Source: Amborella trichopoda (lineage: Eukaryota; Streptophyta; Magnoliopsida; Amborellales; Amborellaceae). From it: a DNA stretch of 64,000 bases. The translations under genes were made by a program, and so were the position numbers. The first letter of the stretch is position 1, and every line of letters starts with the position of its first letter. The DNA is taken from the NCBI RefSeq assembly GCF_000471905.2, contig NW_006495273.1, positions 5,214,119-5,278,118 of the forward strand, read 5' to 3'. The notes below the pieces were generated by a model, which worked only from the letters and a program-made list of their open reading frames with translations, did not search any database and was not told the DNA's origin. Below are positions 1-10,725 of the stretch, one piece after another.

Positions 1-1050
1 GGATATCTTAATTTGGTTGGCTAATATTTACAGGTGAGCAAAAACGAAGGGGGTTGGGAATTTTAAAAATTACAGGAGGCTAACTTTTTAGTTATGTCAA
101 TGATATCTTTATTTATCCATTCGCATATCTTCTATAATGGGAGTTTCTCAATATACTTAAATCATTACTTTGCGATATATATCTTTTATTCTTTGTGTTT
201 AAATTTTATCACACCACAATCTTTAGCATTATAGACTTCAGTTATATTTGTTTTTAGGATTTAGAGAAACAAAAGCTAGGAGAAATAAAACATTGAGATT
301 ATGAGAAATTAAGGGCATTTTTTAATATTTAAAATAACTTGGGAAAATATCAGCTTAAGGGTCAAGTCGGCATACAAAATCATTAAGGGTATCAAATCAT
401 CCTATTTTTTAGTGGGAATGTTGCTTCTTAACTTTCATTCAGTAGGAAAAATCGAACTGGATAGGTCAACTAGACATGGGTCCGGAAGCGGTTAGATCAG
501 AACTGTCGTAATTGGGTTGTTAATCGGACTGGTTCATTACAGTAGTGTTCTTTTTTTTTTCTTTTTTTTTCTTTTTTTTTTAAATGAGTCAAAAACCCCC
601 AAAGAAAAATTCAAAAGACATGAAAAAATATAGATTAAGTGTATACTATCTTATTACCTACATTTATCTTAAACTAAAAAACTTAAGATATAGAAATTGC
701 ATTACTTTCTTTATGTCACAATATATAATCTAAACGTCTATGGATAGTAATGATGAGGCTCGTCTAAGAAAGTGATACTTAGAGATGAATAATCAACAAG
801 TTATGGTCATGGGAGAACTGAAATAAATAAAGAAAAATAAATTGAATTCTCTTCATTTAGATTCAGAACAATATGATCATATGAATTACAATACAGACTT
901 TTTGTTACAATGTTTGCACGAATATAACGGTACAAGATTGCACATTAATGCACCAAAATAAATAAACAAATATCCATTCTAGTATTTAAAATAAAAATTT
1001 TAACAACAATATTGCAAAAAAAAAAAATCAATTAGCAAAAAGAAAAAAAT
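1..1050. repeat. 3' flank of an upstream defensin paralogue (block A)
   Basis: Non-coding, A/T-rich. It aligns by eye with 59870..61840, the region downstream of the third defensin gene; both begin with the same words (GGATATCTTAATTTGG, then a TTTACAGGTGAGCAAAA stretch). Parts also match 13740..13860 and 14119..14400, downstream of the first defensin gene. The inference is that another defensin copy lies just upstream of the window. A poly-T tract lies at 550..581. No gene seen. Confidence 0.7.
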
Positions 1051-1107
1051 GGAAAAGTTTATATAGAGCCGAGGCTGTAAACAATCAAATTAGAGCCAAC
1101 CTCAAAC
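1051..1107 (-). mobile_element. MITE-A copy 1, left piece
   Basis: This 57-bp piece (GGAAAAGTTTATATAGAGCC, then AACAATCAAATTAGAGCC) is the terminal inverted repeat of a short element seen complete at 8674..9060 and 60087..60455. The rest of the element resumes at 7527, so the 6.4 kb between is an insertion. The word CAATCAAATTAGAGCC plus ACCTCAAA occurs on both sides (1083..1107 and 7527..7551), as expected for a duplicated target. Confidence 0.6.
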
Positions 1108-1109
1108 TG

Positions 1110-4100
1110 GTGCACAATCTCTCCCACTGATTGAGGTAACATAATATTGATACTAAGAACTCAAAAAAGCCACCCCCATATACGAGTGGTAAAAGGACAA
1201 TGAATAAAAAGGTGTGGTCCCGATTCCCCATCGCTCTTACAAAGAAGACAAAAATTTGGCAAAAGTTTGCCTCTTTTAAAAAGATTATCAATGGTGAGAA
1301 CTTTATTCATAGCTGCCAGCCAAATAAAGACACGAACCTTAAGAGGGATAGGCCACATCCATACCTATGCCACCTGAGGATATGACCATTTCCAACGATC
1401 GTCGAAAAAGAGATTGTAACAAGACTTAATTGAGAACCTTCCATCACCCTCAATCTTTCAAACTACTTCATCCTCAGCATTTGATGATATATAAACAGTA
1501 TCAAGTAACTCCATCAAATAACACCATTGGGAAAAAACCAAACCGTTTAAACGAGAATACAACAATGGTATATTCCAAGAAATTTGAAATCCCCTCTTAT
1601 CAACTGCCTCACAAACCAAAAAATTTGGATTAACAACAATAGCAAATAAATCAGGGAATAATGCCTTCAATGGAAATTCCCCAATCCATTTGTGGTGCCT
1701 CCGCCCACCACCCCCAATATTCCATCTAAAATAACCCGTAATCATCGGTTTGCAAGAGAAGATATCCCTCCATACAGACGATATACTATTGCCTCTCCCA
1801 CCCCCACGCCAAAGATCGAATTTGTCCATCCCATATTTGGCGGAGAGAACTTTGCACCAAAGTTGATCTTTAAGAAGAAAACTGCACCACCACCACTTAC
1901 ACCGTAAAGCTTGATTAACCAATCTGATGTTCCTAATTCCCAAACCACCCTCACGTTTACGGGTACATACTCTATCCTACCTTAAAAGATGGAATTTCCT
2001 TTGTTCAGCACAGGAACCCCACAAGAAATTCTGCATCATACGATCAATTTTCCGTGATATAAAAGCAGGCATATTGATTAAACACATCTGGTACACCGGA
2101 AGGTTGGATAAACCTGATTGCAATAACGTCAGCCGACCACCCAAAGAGAGGTACTTATGCTTCCAGAGGTCTAATTTCATTTGAATTCTTTCAAGCACTA
2201 TGTCCCAAACTGCAATGGTAAGTCTACTATCAAAGATAGGGAGACCAATATAGGAGATAGGGAAAGAGCCAATTCTACATCCCAATACCTCTGCCAAACT
2301 CTTCATCAAATTTTCCTCACAATTGATACCAATCAAGGAAGATTTATGGAAATTCACTTTAAGGCCACGTGTAACTTCGCAAATCTCCAAGAATCTAGCA
2401 ATATTAAAGACATGGCATGGCTCATCATCACAAAAAATCAGAGTGTCATCAACATATTGCAAATGGGAAATAATCAGATCAGAATTTGAGATTTTAAAAC
2501 CTGCAAAATGACCCAATCCCTCCACTCTGTTCAACATCAGGCTAAAGCACTCTACATAAATTGTGTATAAGTAAGAGGACAAGGGATCACCCTGGCGTAA
2601 TCCTCTGGATGCACTAAAAAAAACCAATAGGGTTACCTTTAAAAAGGACAAAAAAGTTTGCAGAAGAGGGATAACCAAACATCCATCTGCACCATCTTTC
2701 ACTAAAACCCATTGCTTTCAAGATTTCACGAAGAATACCCCGTTCAACCCGATCCTAAGCCTTTTCCTTATCCAACTTAAGTAGAATACTTGGCCTTTCA
2801 CTTAAAACTCGAGAATGAATACATTCTTGGGCAATAAGTACACCATCAGTAATTTGACGGTCTTGGATGAAAGCTGACTGAGTGCTAGAGATAAGAAATG
2901 GAAGAACAATTTTCAACCTATCAGCAAGAATCTTATAAAGACTAGTCAGCAAGCTAATAGGTCTAATATCAGTAAGACCAGAAATTAGTGCTCTATTAAT
3001 GATTAAGGCCAAAAAAGTAGAATTTACCCCTCTAAAGATATAACCCCTTCTCATGAAGCTCTTCACAAACTCCAAGAGTTCATCTTTCACTACATTCTAA
3101 AATTTCAGAAAGAAAGCTAAAGGGAAACCATCCGGACCAGGGGCTTTATTCCCGGGCATGGCAAACACTACCTTATGAACTTCCTCACAAGACACCTCTC
3201 TTTCTAACATGGATTTCGTCTCCACTGACAAAACTTTAAAGGGGGCTCTATTCAAAGAGGGGGTGACCTTTACCTCAGAAGAGAAAGCTTTTTTAAACTG
3301 ATTAATAACTGTTGCTTCCAACTCGTGTTCATTGTCAAGATCAATCCCGAAGATCGACAAACCAGAGAGATCATTTTGACCACTTCTCGCACTGGAAGTG
3401 GCATGAAAGAACTTTGTATTAAAATACCCTTCTTTTACCTATTTAATTCTAGAACACTGCTTCCAATAAACCTCCTCTAACTTACGTAAATCGTCCAATT
3501 CTTCAATTTAACACATCGATCCAAATCTTGTTGCTCCGAGAGTACCCCTAACATTTGGGTGTTGTGATCCAAAAATTCAATATCAAATAACACCCCATCA
3601 ATCTTAGCCATGATATCAAATTTATTCACCTTCTTCCAATCAATTAATTTTTGCTTAATGCTCAACAGCTTTTTATGTTACTGGAAATCTACGGTGCGCA
3701 CCACCACTGTTTTGACCCAAGTCCTTTTGATCAGCTCAAACACCTCCCTTTCTTCCAACCAAGCTAAATCAAACTTAAAAGGTTTCAGTCCTCCTCGATT
3801 CACCTCAGTATTCGAAAAGATTGGGCAGTGATCTGAGGATAGTCTAGGTAAAGGCTTGATTGTAGATAAGGGAAACACCTCTAACCACTCCGTTGATAGC
3901 CGAAATCTGTTTAATTTGGACATAGCCAGAGAAGAAACACTATTATTGGACTAAGTAAACTTAGTGCCAAAAATAGGGGGTCCAAAAACGAATTACATTC
4001 AATAAAATCATTGAACAATCTCATAGAGGAATTAATAAGAGTATCATCAAGACACTCGTCAGGCCACTGAAAAAGATTAAAGTCACCACCAACCACTACA

Positions 4101-4506
4101 GGATAAGCAAAAGAAAGGATGACAACATTCAAATCCGAAATAAAAACTTCTTTTAAGGAAAGAACATAAGGCCCATAAACGTTGACAAGGGCCCACTTAA
4201 AGCCCGAATTAGGCACAGAAAAACCAACCAGCAAAAAGTTATCCCTTCTAACACAGTCAAAAGTCCGGAGTACCGTAGGATCCCAGAGGACCCACAGCCC
4301 ACCAAGCACCCCACACACATCCACATCACAAAAATCAACAGACCCATTACCCCAAACCTCCCGGACCCCTGAAATAGTAGGTGGCTAGGGAGTTTTGTTT
4401 CTTGCAAAACTAGGAGCACATGTCTAAATTTCAAAACCAAAAATAACACATCCCGTCTTCTGTTGGGGTTACCCAAACCCCTAACATTCCATGAAATCAC
4501 ATTCAT
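1110..4506 (-). pseudogene. LINE ORF2 (endonuclease / reverse transcriptase), broken
   Basis: In an intact element this protein nicks the target and copies the RNA onto it. The likely start is the methionine at 4506, followed at once by SWNVRGLG, the first APE endonuclease motif. GGDFN lies near 4100 and SDHCPI near 3830. Reverse transcriptase signatures follow: KAPGPDGF near 3140, a DIRPISLL block near 2970, GLRQGDPLSSYLY near 2600 and YVDD near 2455. The C-terminal region (1161..1358) has the Cys/His pattern of zf-RVT. About 1.1 kb-aa of coding capacity remains, close to a full plant L1 ORF2, but at least six frame changes or stops split it (for example near 3090, 3670 and 3920). It is non-functional. 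Confidence 0.88.
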
Positions 4507-4689
4507 TAAAAGGGAAAAGGAGGAGGAGGGTTTGAAGAAGAACCTGGTCCTTCCGGACGACTGCCAGGTCAACGATCTTCCAATCGCAGCACAATAAAAC
4601 CTTCATCATCACTGGAAGACGACTCTGCCTCTACCAGAGTATGGTCACAAAACCTGATTGTAGCAACTGCAGGAGCTCCTTTGCTGATA

Positions 4690-6640
4690 CCTTAAGCTTG
4701 AAGTCGAGCAGAAGAGCGAGTGCCCAACTCCACTTTCTTCTTCTTTTTCCCACTAGAGAGAGTGCCCAATTCTATCTTCTTATTTTTCTTTACACAAGTT
4801 TGGGACTTTGCTGGGGACAGAGGGTCAGAAGCAGCCACAATACACTGGCCCTTATCGTTTGGCACCGCAGCTCTCGCCTTACGCCTAGCCTGAATTTCCA
4901 TCATCACAACACTTAGGCGCACATCATCCATACCCATGCCTTGAATCATCTTCCCTACCAAGACCGTATCATCAAGCACCGTAGCTGGCTGAAGAAGCAT
5001 CACAGAAGTAAGTCTAGTGAGTAACAATGCAACAAGACCTCTTGAGGGAATGCGACTAAAGGGACAACCTCCAAAGACTCAGAGAGGAGCAGTTCACCCC
5101 CATTCGAATTATCCACAACAACAAGCTCCTCAATCACTGCAATCTCCTCATTCACAACAGCAATCTCCTCATTTGCAGCAAACTCTCCATTCACAACAGC
5201 AATCTCCTCATTTGCAGCAAACTCCCCATTCACAATAGCATTCTTCTCAGCCTGAGGCACACGGACCACCGAGACATTATCATCAACTATGACCATCAAA
5301 GCTAGAGGTTTGATAAAGAGAGGATCATATCGAGATCAATATCTCTTCCTCAACTCACTGATTGCACCATGGCCCAATGAAGGAAGTGTATATTCATTTT
5401 TGACAGAAGAGCCAATATCACTACCACCAAACGCTGTTGCAGGATCCACGCCGAGAACTTCTTTTGTGCAAGAAAATAGGGAAAAGAAGCTATAGTAGTC
5501 ACTGCCAGCAATTTCCTTTTAAGGTCGTCCACTTTCCTAGGGAAGAGTTTGGGCAAAACCTCATAATGAGTCGCCCAGCCATCCCTATCAAAAAATCCTA
5601 TATGGAAACTTTCCCTTTTGAAACAGTCGCCCTCCGCCAAGCCTTTTGAAATGGGAAATGTCAATGGTGCAACCTCCGAACCATAAAACCCGACATTAAC
5701 CCCACGGTAATCTTTAAGGCTATTTGGAATAACTTCTTCGGGAATAGTGGATGCGTTCGCAACGTCAAATGAAACACACTGACGAGAAAACAGAAGTTTC
5801 GAATAAGCTTCCGACGAATATGGAACCTGCCAATCGGTATCCACCGTTTCCTACCTTTGGGCCTTACACCTTTTTTAAATTTCAAATTCCTACTCTGGCA
5901 CTGATATCGTCCCGACTTGTTCCTACCAGAAAGAAATTTCCATGCAGATTAACTCTATCGTTCACATCCATGATGGGATACCCAACAGACTTTGATGAAT
6001 GAGCCTCTCTATCTTCAGATAAATGAATCTCAAAGAACTCCTCATTTATGCACAACAAAACGATCTCTAGAAGAGACACCCCAACACAAAGGTCGATCTT
6101 AACTCGAACAAACCGACAAAAAGGATTCAGGAGGAAATCCCAATCCAAATCAACGAAAACGCGAATCTGTCAAGTCATTTTTTTATAATAGCGAGATTCC
6201 AAGTTGACAGGGGTAGGCCCCATAGATAGAGCCACTTAGAAACCTTATGTCGAAAAGAAACATGGCCAGAAGCCTTCCAATGGTCCAAGGAAAGAAGACT
6301 ATCTCGGATTCTGCAAAACCTACAGGAAAATAGCTAAAGCAATCTCCTTCTCAGATTGAAGCTTAAACACCACTTTATTAGGACCAATGATCTTCACATC
6401 CGGCCTATAGGACAAATTCCATCCACGTTGGGCTCAATCAAAAAGCCGAAAGAAATCCACAATCAGAGGAGAGAAAGAACCGGTGACAAAGAACACACTT
6501 TTAATCTCCAATTGTTCCCAAGCCCTCCGATCAACGGAATCAAATTGCGATTGCCAGGAGGGCCATCACAAATACCTACTGCAACACCTACCTTCTTCCC
6601 CTCCGAAGCCCTTCTCTCCATCTTTTTTCACTTCAAATCA
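4690..6640 (-). pseudogene. LINE ORF1 (gag-like, DUF4283-type), broken
   Basis: Upstream of ORF2 on the same strand. Near 6240 the translation gives WLYLWGLPLSTWN, resembling the conserved 'GLPLHLWN' part of DUF4283 proteins. From about 6160 it reads VDLDWDF followed by a hydrophobic/basic stretch, again like the end of that domain. Further down, 5350..5844 is a long open stretch without a recognised domain. 5000..5299 is repetitive (EFAANEEIAVVNG). 4692..5027 is lysine-rich with two KKxELGT repeats. In plant LINEs this protein binds the RNA; that role is inferred from the family. Several stops and shifts are present. Confidence 0.7.
5139..5240 (-). repeat. 39-bp tandem repeat in LINE ORF1
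   Basis: The word TTCACAACAGCAATCTCCTC recurs at a 39-bp step (5151, 5190, partial at 5229). 39 is a multiple of three, so in the ORF1 frame the repeat gives a 13-residue acidic protein repeat and was neutral to the frame. Confidence 0.85.
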
Positions 6641-6680
6641 ATTATAAAATTCCATTCCCGTCATCCATCTTATTAACCAT

Positions 6681-7030
6681 TGAAGCCTAGCCCTGTTCTC
6701 CTGAGCTCTTTCTCCCCATTCACAAATGCTATTACCAACCCTATCACGCACTCGGTCTCTCTCCAATCAAGTATTAGGGCTACTTTTGCTGGCAAAAGTA
6801 TTAGGGCTACTTTTGCAGGCAACAATTTGAGAGAGATGGTCATGCATACTGAAAGTGCTGGGGCAAATTCAATTGGTCATTACGGGCATTTCTCTCAGTA
6901 TTCTTCGAGTACTCTGACTAGAGTTTGACCTCATCACAATCGGAAAACCATTTTCCAGCTTCCGAAATCTCAAGAACCTTTTAGCACTTGGATACCCTAA
7001 TCTTGCCCTAGACTCGTGATTGTATTTTGG
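6681..7030. other. LINE 5' region or flank, no gene seen
   Basis: No recognised coding sequence. A 27-bp direct repeat (GTATTAGGGCTACTTTTGC) occurs at 6771 and 6798. The LINE 5' end probably lies in here. Confidence 0.4.
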
Positions 7031-7254
7031 TCATTGTAATCCAGATAGAGGAACATAATCACCGCTAAGTCTCGGTTCGAGCCGACCCAATTGGGCTCGA
7101 GGCAATTCACCAAGCTCTACATGTCCATTAATGGCACTGGCACCAACGAAGTCCTCCAAATAACTGCATTAGGCTCAATAGGCTTCTCTCTCATGAATTC
7201 ATGGACTTCTCTCACTAAACCAGCCCTCCTCAAAAGATCAACCATGCAGCCAAA
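7031..7254 (-). pseudogene. fragment of a PPR protein gene (E-domain end)
   Basis: The minus strand translates to CMVDLLRRAG and then MREKPIEPNAVIWRT. This matches the well known last PPR repeats and E motif of plant organellar RNA-editing PPR proteins (usual form CMVDLLGRAG, then 'PIEPNAVVWRTLLGAC'). After a 1-base shift it continues as GHVELGELPRAQLGRLEP and GDYVPLSGLQ, then a stop, matching the family's 'GHVELGE', 'LEP' and 'GDYVLLSNIY' sequence. Only about 75 codons remain, with a frameshift and no upstream repeats, so this is a dead fragment. It lies between the LINE and the MITE and may have been captured or carried along with the LINE. Confidence 0.75.
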
Positions 7255-7526
7255 TTATTTATGGTGGCGATAAATTGTTCCAAATAAAAGCGCCCTTTAT
7301 TTTAAATGATGGCGATAAATTGTTCCAAATTATTTATGGTGTTTGTATTAGATAGGGATGGGTAGGTACTATAAATATACCTTTCTCTCATATACAAGGA
7401 CATCTATAAAATAAAATGGTCTATAATTCTTTTTAAGATTAATTATATTTATTTATTTTTAATATTTAATCCTTATTATGATTAATTAAATTTATTTATT
7501 TTTATAATATACAAACATAAAGTACA
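7255..7526. other. A/T-rich stretch, no gene seen
   Basis: Holds a 21-bp direct repeat (TGGCGATAAATTGTTCCAAA) at 7265 and 7310. It may be the outer part of the LINE insertion, since the duplicated MITE sequence starts at 7527. Confidence 0.4.
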
Positions 7527-7886
7527 ATCAAATTAGAGCCTACCTCAAAAATTTCACTAGAAGTGGTTGTTTTGATGCTCAAATATCCTCAAATTGATCA
7601 TCTTGACATCAAGATACTTGGACATAGGAAAAAAAATGGATTTCAAGTATCGAAAATAGTGTATTTTGCAATGTATTTTTGGACCGTCAATTTTTACGAC
7701 TTTCAACTTTTCATAGATCTGTCGATCTACACTATTTTTGAATCTTTAAAGTTTATAAATAAAGATGAAAATATATTTTGAGGCTACTACAAAGATTTTC
7801 AATATTGAAACTACATTTCTTTACACTATTTGAAGATAGGTTTTAGTTTAATTGTTTAGAGCCTAGGCTCTATACGGACCGCACCC
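7527..7886 (-). mobile_element. MITE-A copy 1, main piece
   Basis: Continuation of the element whose other end is at 1051..1107. The left side reads CAATCAAATTAGAGCC, and the right end reads TATAGAGCC/GGCTCTATA followed by ACCGCACCC. The ends of the reconstructed element form imperfect terminal inverted repeats of about 45 bp (GGGTGCGG..TATAGAGCC against GGGAAAAG..TATAGAGCC). The flank after 7886 (ATTAGATTAAGT) matches the uninterrupted site near 61855, which lacks the MITE. Confidence 0.65.
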
Positions 7887-8673
7887 TATTAGATTAAGTC
7901 ATTAAAGACAAACAAGAAAAATTCATGCTGTTAGTTTAGATTTTATATCATTAACATAAAATTGGAGATAAATTTAAAAAATCCGAGTTCTTTCCCATAA
8001 AAATTACAAATTAATGAGATAAAATAGAAAATTATTATTTCAACTTTAAAAATATTTTTTTGCATAATTATTTTTTTAGCAAAATAAAGTCGTAAACAAT
8101 TACTAGAGCAAGAAAAATTTTATATAAAAAAGTGCTAAAAGAAAAATAACACGAAATTCATACATGTGATCTCGAATGTAAAAATTGAGCACCAAAGTTT
8201 GACTTTTCGATTAAATTAGGATTGCAACCTTCTGAGTAACTCTGTGATCTCCAAAAGCCCCAGAATTTTGGGTGAGGCTAACCGAAACTCGGAGGGTCAC
8301 AGTTTTGTTCTAACCGGCCGATTCCATTAGAACGGTCGTTTTTTTTTTACATTGCTTTAATTTCACTCAGGAACCTTTTAGAAAAAAAAATATCGAAGTA
8401 TAGGTTGGGAACATGACGTTCTGAATTGATCTTTTACTTTAGAAAAAAAAATAAAAAATAACAAGAACAATAATTTTTTAACTTCAAGTTCCAAACCAAT
8501 GCACCTAATAATTTACTAAACCCGTTCCAAACTTAAAGTTCCTAATTTTTGGAAAAAAGTCAGAATTTAAAGTTTCCAAAAAATTAATTATACAAAAATA
8601 CACCTCTAATTAGTATTCTAGAAAAAATAGAATATAAACAAAATATACAATATAATAAGAAACATTTTAAATA
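7887..8673. repeat. continuation of defensin 3' flank (block A), then unassigned A/T-rich DNA
   Basis: 7887..8165 aligns with 61850..62105 (shared word GAGTTCTTTCCCATA and neighbours). From 8166 to 8673 no gene is seen. A more GC-rich patch at 8220..8340 resembles the region near 62110. Confidence 0.6.
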
Positions 8674-9060
8674 GGGGTGCGGTTTGTGTAGTGCCAAGGG
8701 TCGAAAGAATCAAAGGAAGGTGCACCTTCAAATAGTATTTAGAAATGTGGTTTAATTACTGGAAATCTTTGTGATAACTTTAAAATATATTTTTATATTT
8801 ATTATAAAATTTAAAGATTCAAAAATAGTGTAGATCAAGTAGATCTATGAAAACTTGAAAATTGACAGCCCAAAAATGCGTTACAAGATGCACTATTTCC
8901 AAAACTTGAAATCCATTTTTTTTTCTTATGTCCATGCATCTTGATGTTGAGATGATCAATTTGAGGATATTTGGGTATCAAAACAATCTCTTTTAGTGAA
9001 ATTTTTGAGGTGGGCTCTAATTTGATTGTTTAAAGGCTCAGCTCTATATGAATTTTTCAC
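8674..9060 (+). mobile_element. MITE-A copy 2
   Basis: Complete copy of about 390 bp. It starts GGGTGCGG and ends with TCTAATTTGATTG, GGCTC and CTATATG, the inverted form of the other end. The interior matches the copies at 7527..7886 (opposite orientation) and 60087..60455, including the words AAAAATGCGTTACAAGATGC and TGTCCATGCATCTTGATG. No coding capacity. Its relationship to a transposase family is not established. Confidence 0.7.
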
Positions 9061-9573
9061 ATGCAATCATTTTGCAATAATTTATGTTAGAGTGAAAAAA
9101 TAGTAAATGGCTTTGAGTCTCTTTTTCACCTTAATTTCCCTACATTTTATCCTTTGTATGAAAGATGTGTCCGGTCTAAAACATGTTATTTTCTTGATAT
9201 TACTACTTGGTATTTCCCTTTTTGGTGAAAGATGTGTCAGCTCTAAATTGACCAAAATTAATTTGGATATCAAGGTCACTGTTGCCACACCTTTTCTGGT
9301 TTACGTAAGCATAATCCATATTTAACGACATTCACACACATGTCTGTACACATGACCAAGTATTAAATAGAAAAACTCAAGCTTACCAGGAGAAAAGAGA
9401 AGTAAAAGGAAAACTAGGTCAAAAAGTGTGAAGAGCTTGTCATGGAAGGACTTGGATTACTTGACTTGTGATCACTTTGTGGGTTGTCAAGTTTTGAAGT
9501 ACATAGTTATAGAGGGTTAAGGGCAAAATCCTTCAAAAAGATAGTCAATTAGGACTTGCATGGAGAATTTATA
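9061..9573. repeat. distal upstream block D, copy 1
   Basis: Aligns by eye with 18050..18720: TCTTGATATTACTACTTG, GTGAAAGATGTGTC, GACCAAGTATTAAATAGAA and ATGGAAGGACTT occur in the same order. It lies about 1.2 kb upstream of the first defensin start codon and belongs to the duplicated unit. Short open frames on both strands here have no recognisable content. Confidence 0.7.
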
Positions 9574-10089
9574 AAAGGGCAAGTTTTTCTTCCTTGCAGC
9601 ATAGAAGTTCTATCATCCCCCTTATCCAACCGTCCATTCTGAATGGAGGGTTAAGATTGTCTCAATCACAATGTCGCGTCTCTACACTATTTTATTTTTA
9701 ATTTTTTTTTTATAAACTATTTTGATACCAAATTTTGGACGTCAATTCCTCTATTAAATATGTACTAATAAAAAATATATAAACAATATTTTCAATAAAA
9801 TAAAATGATCAAAATACCCTTGAAATTTTTAAAAGGTATTTTGGTCACTATATTTTATCAAAAAGTTATTTTTAATATTTTTTATAGGTGAAGCCCAATG
9901 AGAAGATGGCACATACCAAATTTCATATTCATACAATTTGTATAAAAAAACTAAAAATAAAATACTTTAAGACATGTGGATCTAAGATCAAACCATAAGT
10001 GGCTTTCTTGATCAAAATTGAACGGCTGGTTGGTAGGGGAGGATAGAACTTCTATGCTGTAAGGAAAGCATAGAAACTTTTCCCTTTAA
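9574..10089. mobile_element. MITE-C
   Basis: About 515 bp with long imperfect terminal inverted repeats (roughly 60 bp). The left end reads AAAGGGCAAG, then GCATAGAAGTTCTATCATCC. The right end reads GGATAGAACTTCTATGCT, then ACTTTTCCCTTT, its reverse complement with a few changes. The interior is A/T-rich without coding capacity. The target duplication is not clear. Confidence 0.7.
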
Positions 10090-10442
10090 AAAAATTCTAG
10101 GGTTGCTCTTTGCAAGAGATACTAAATTTATTCATTATGATGACACCAAAGCTTTCTTCAATGAATATGTCTGCACAAATTGTTTAGGAAATATTTATAT
10201 TACTACTTTGTGATCATCATTTGTGATGATCTAGTTATAGATATTGGTGATCCTATTATAATGATTGGGTATGACTGTACGAGAAAAGCATTTTTCCTAA
10301 ATAAAGTCTTGCTCTTGTATTAGAAACCAATTTTCCTATGGAAGTCATGGGCTCCAATCCTGCCCCCTCCGCCACCAGGTCTCTCTCTCTCTCTCATTAA
10401 TATAGAAATTTATAGCAATCATTGAATCAAAATAAACTAGCC
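10090..10442. other. no gene seen
   Basis: A/T-rich, with a short CT microsatellite at 10380..10395. Homology with the upstream region of the third gene starts only at 10443. Confidence 0.4.
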
Positions 10443-10725
10443 TTCTATAATCTCCCTTGTGAATACAAGATTATAATAAAATAGGAGCTTCTTTAAACAA
10501 GACAATCCTAATAGGAAATTGGAGAAAATGATTTGGAAATAATGGTTATCTTTAGCAAGAAAATCACCTCAGCCTCTACAATTAAGGAAATTGGACTGGC
10601 ATAATGAATGGGAAATAATGGTTTTCTTTACTAAGAAAATTAACTTTGACTCTATAACTACCCGACATACCTTAGTAGATAGCATTTGAAAAGGTGAAGA
10701 ATTTGTGCATTGGGGTCCATTCAAG
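10443..10725 (+). promoter_or_regulatory. promoter region of defensin gene 1
   Basis: Shared with 56693..56879 upstream of the third gene (common words ATAATCTCCCTTG, AAGACAATCCTAATAGGA, GGAAATAATGGTTATCTTT, CCTTAGTAGATAGCATTTG). A TATA-like CTATAACT lies at 10652..10659, about 70 bp before the start codon. This copy has an internal near-duplication of about 76 bp: GGAAATAATGGTT at 10535 and again at 10611. The third gene has one copy. Confidence 0.6.

Larger units (their letters stand above)
1108..6680 (-). mobile_element. degenerate L1-type LINE retrotransposon
   Basis: The minus strand reads, in order, a gag-like ORF1 with DUF4283-type sequence, an APE-type endonuclease, a reverse transcriptase and a zf-RVT zinc-binding region. 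This is the layout of plant L1-clade LINEs. All reading frames are broken by stops and shifts. No poly-A tail (poly-T on the plus strand) is visible at the 3' end near 1108, where ORF2-like sequence runs directly into the MITE piece. The tail was therefore lost, or the 3' end is truncated. The 5' boundary is uncertain and lies somewhere between 6640 and 6950. Confidence 0.85.

Noticed and set aside
1430..2511. Several plus-strand open frames of 60-102 codons
   Set aside because: Antisense of LINE ORF2; no recognisable product.
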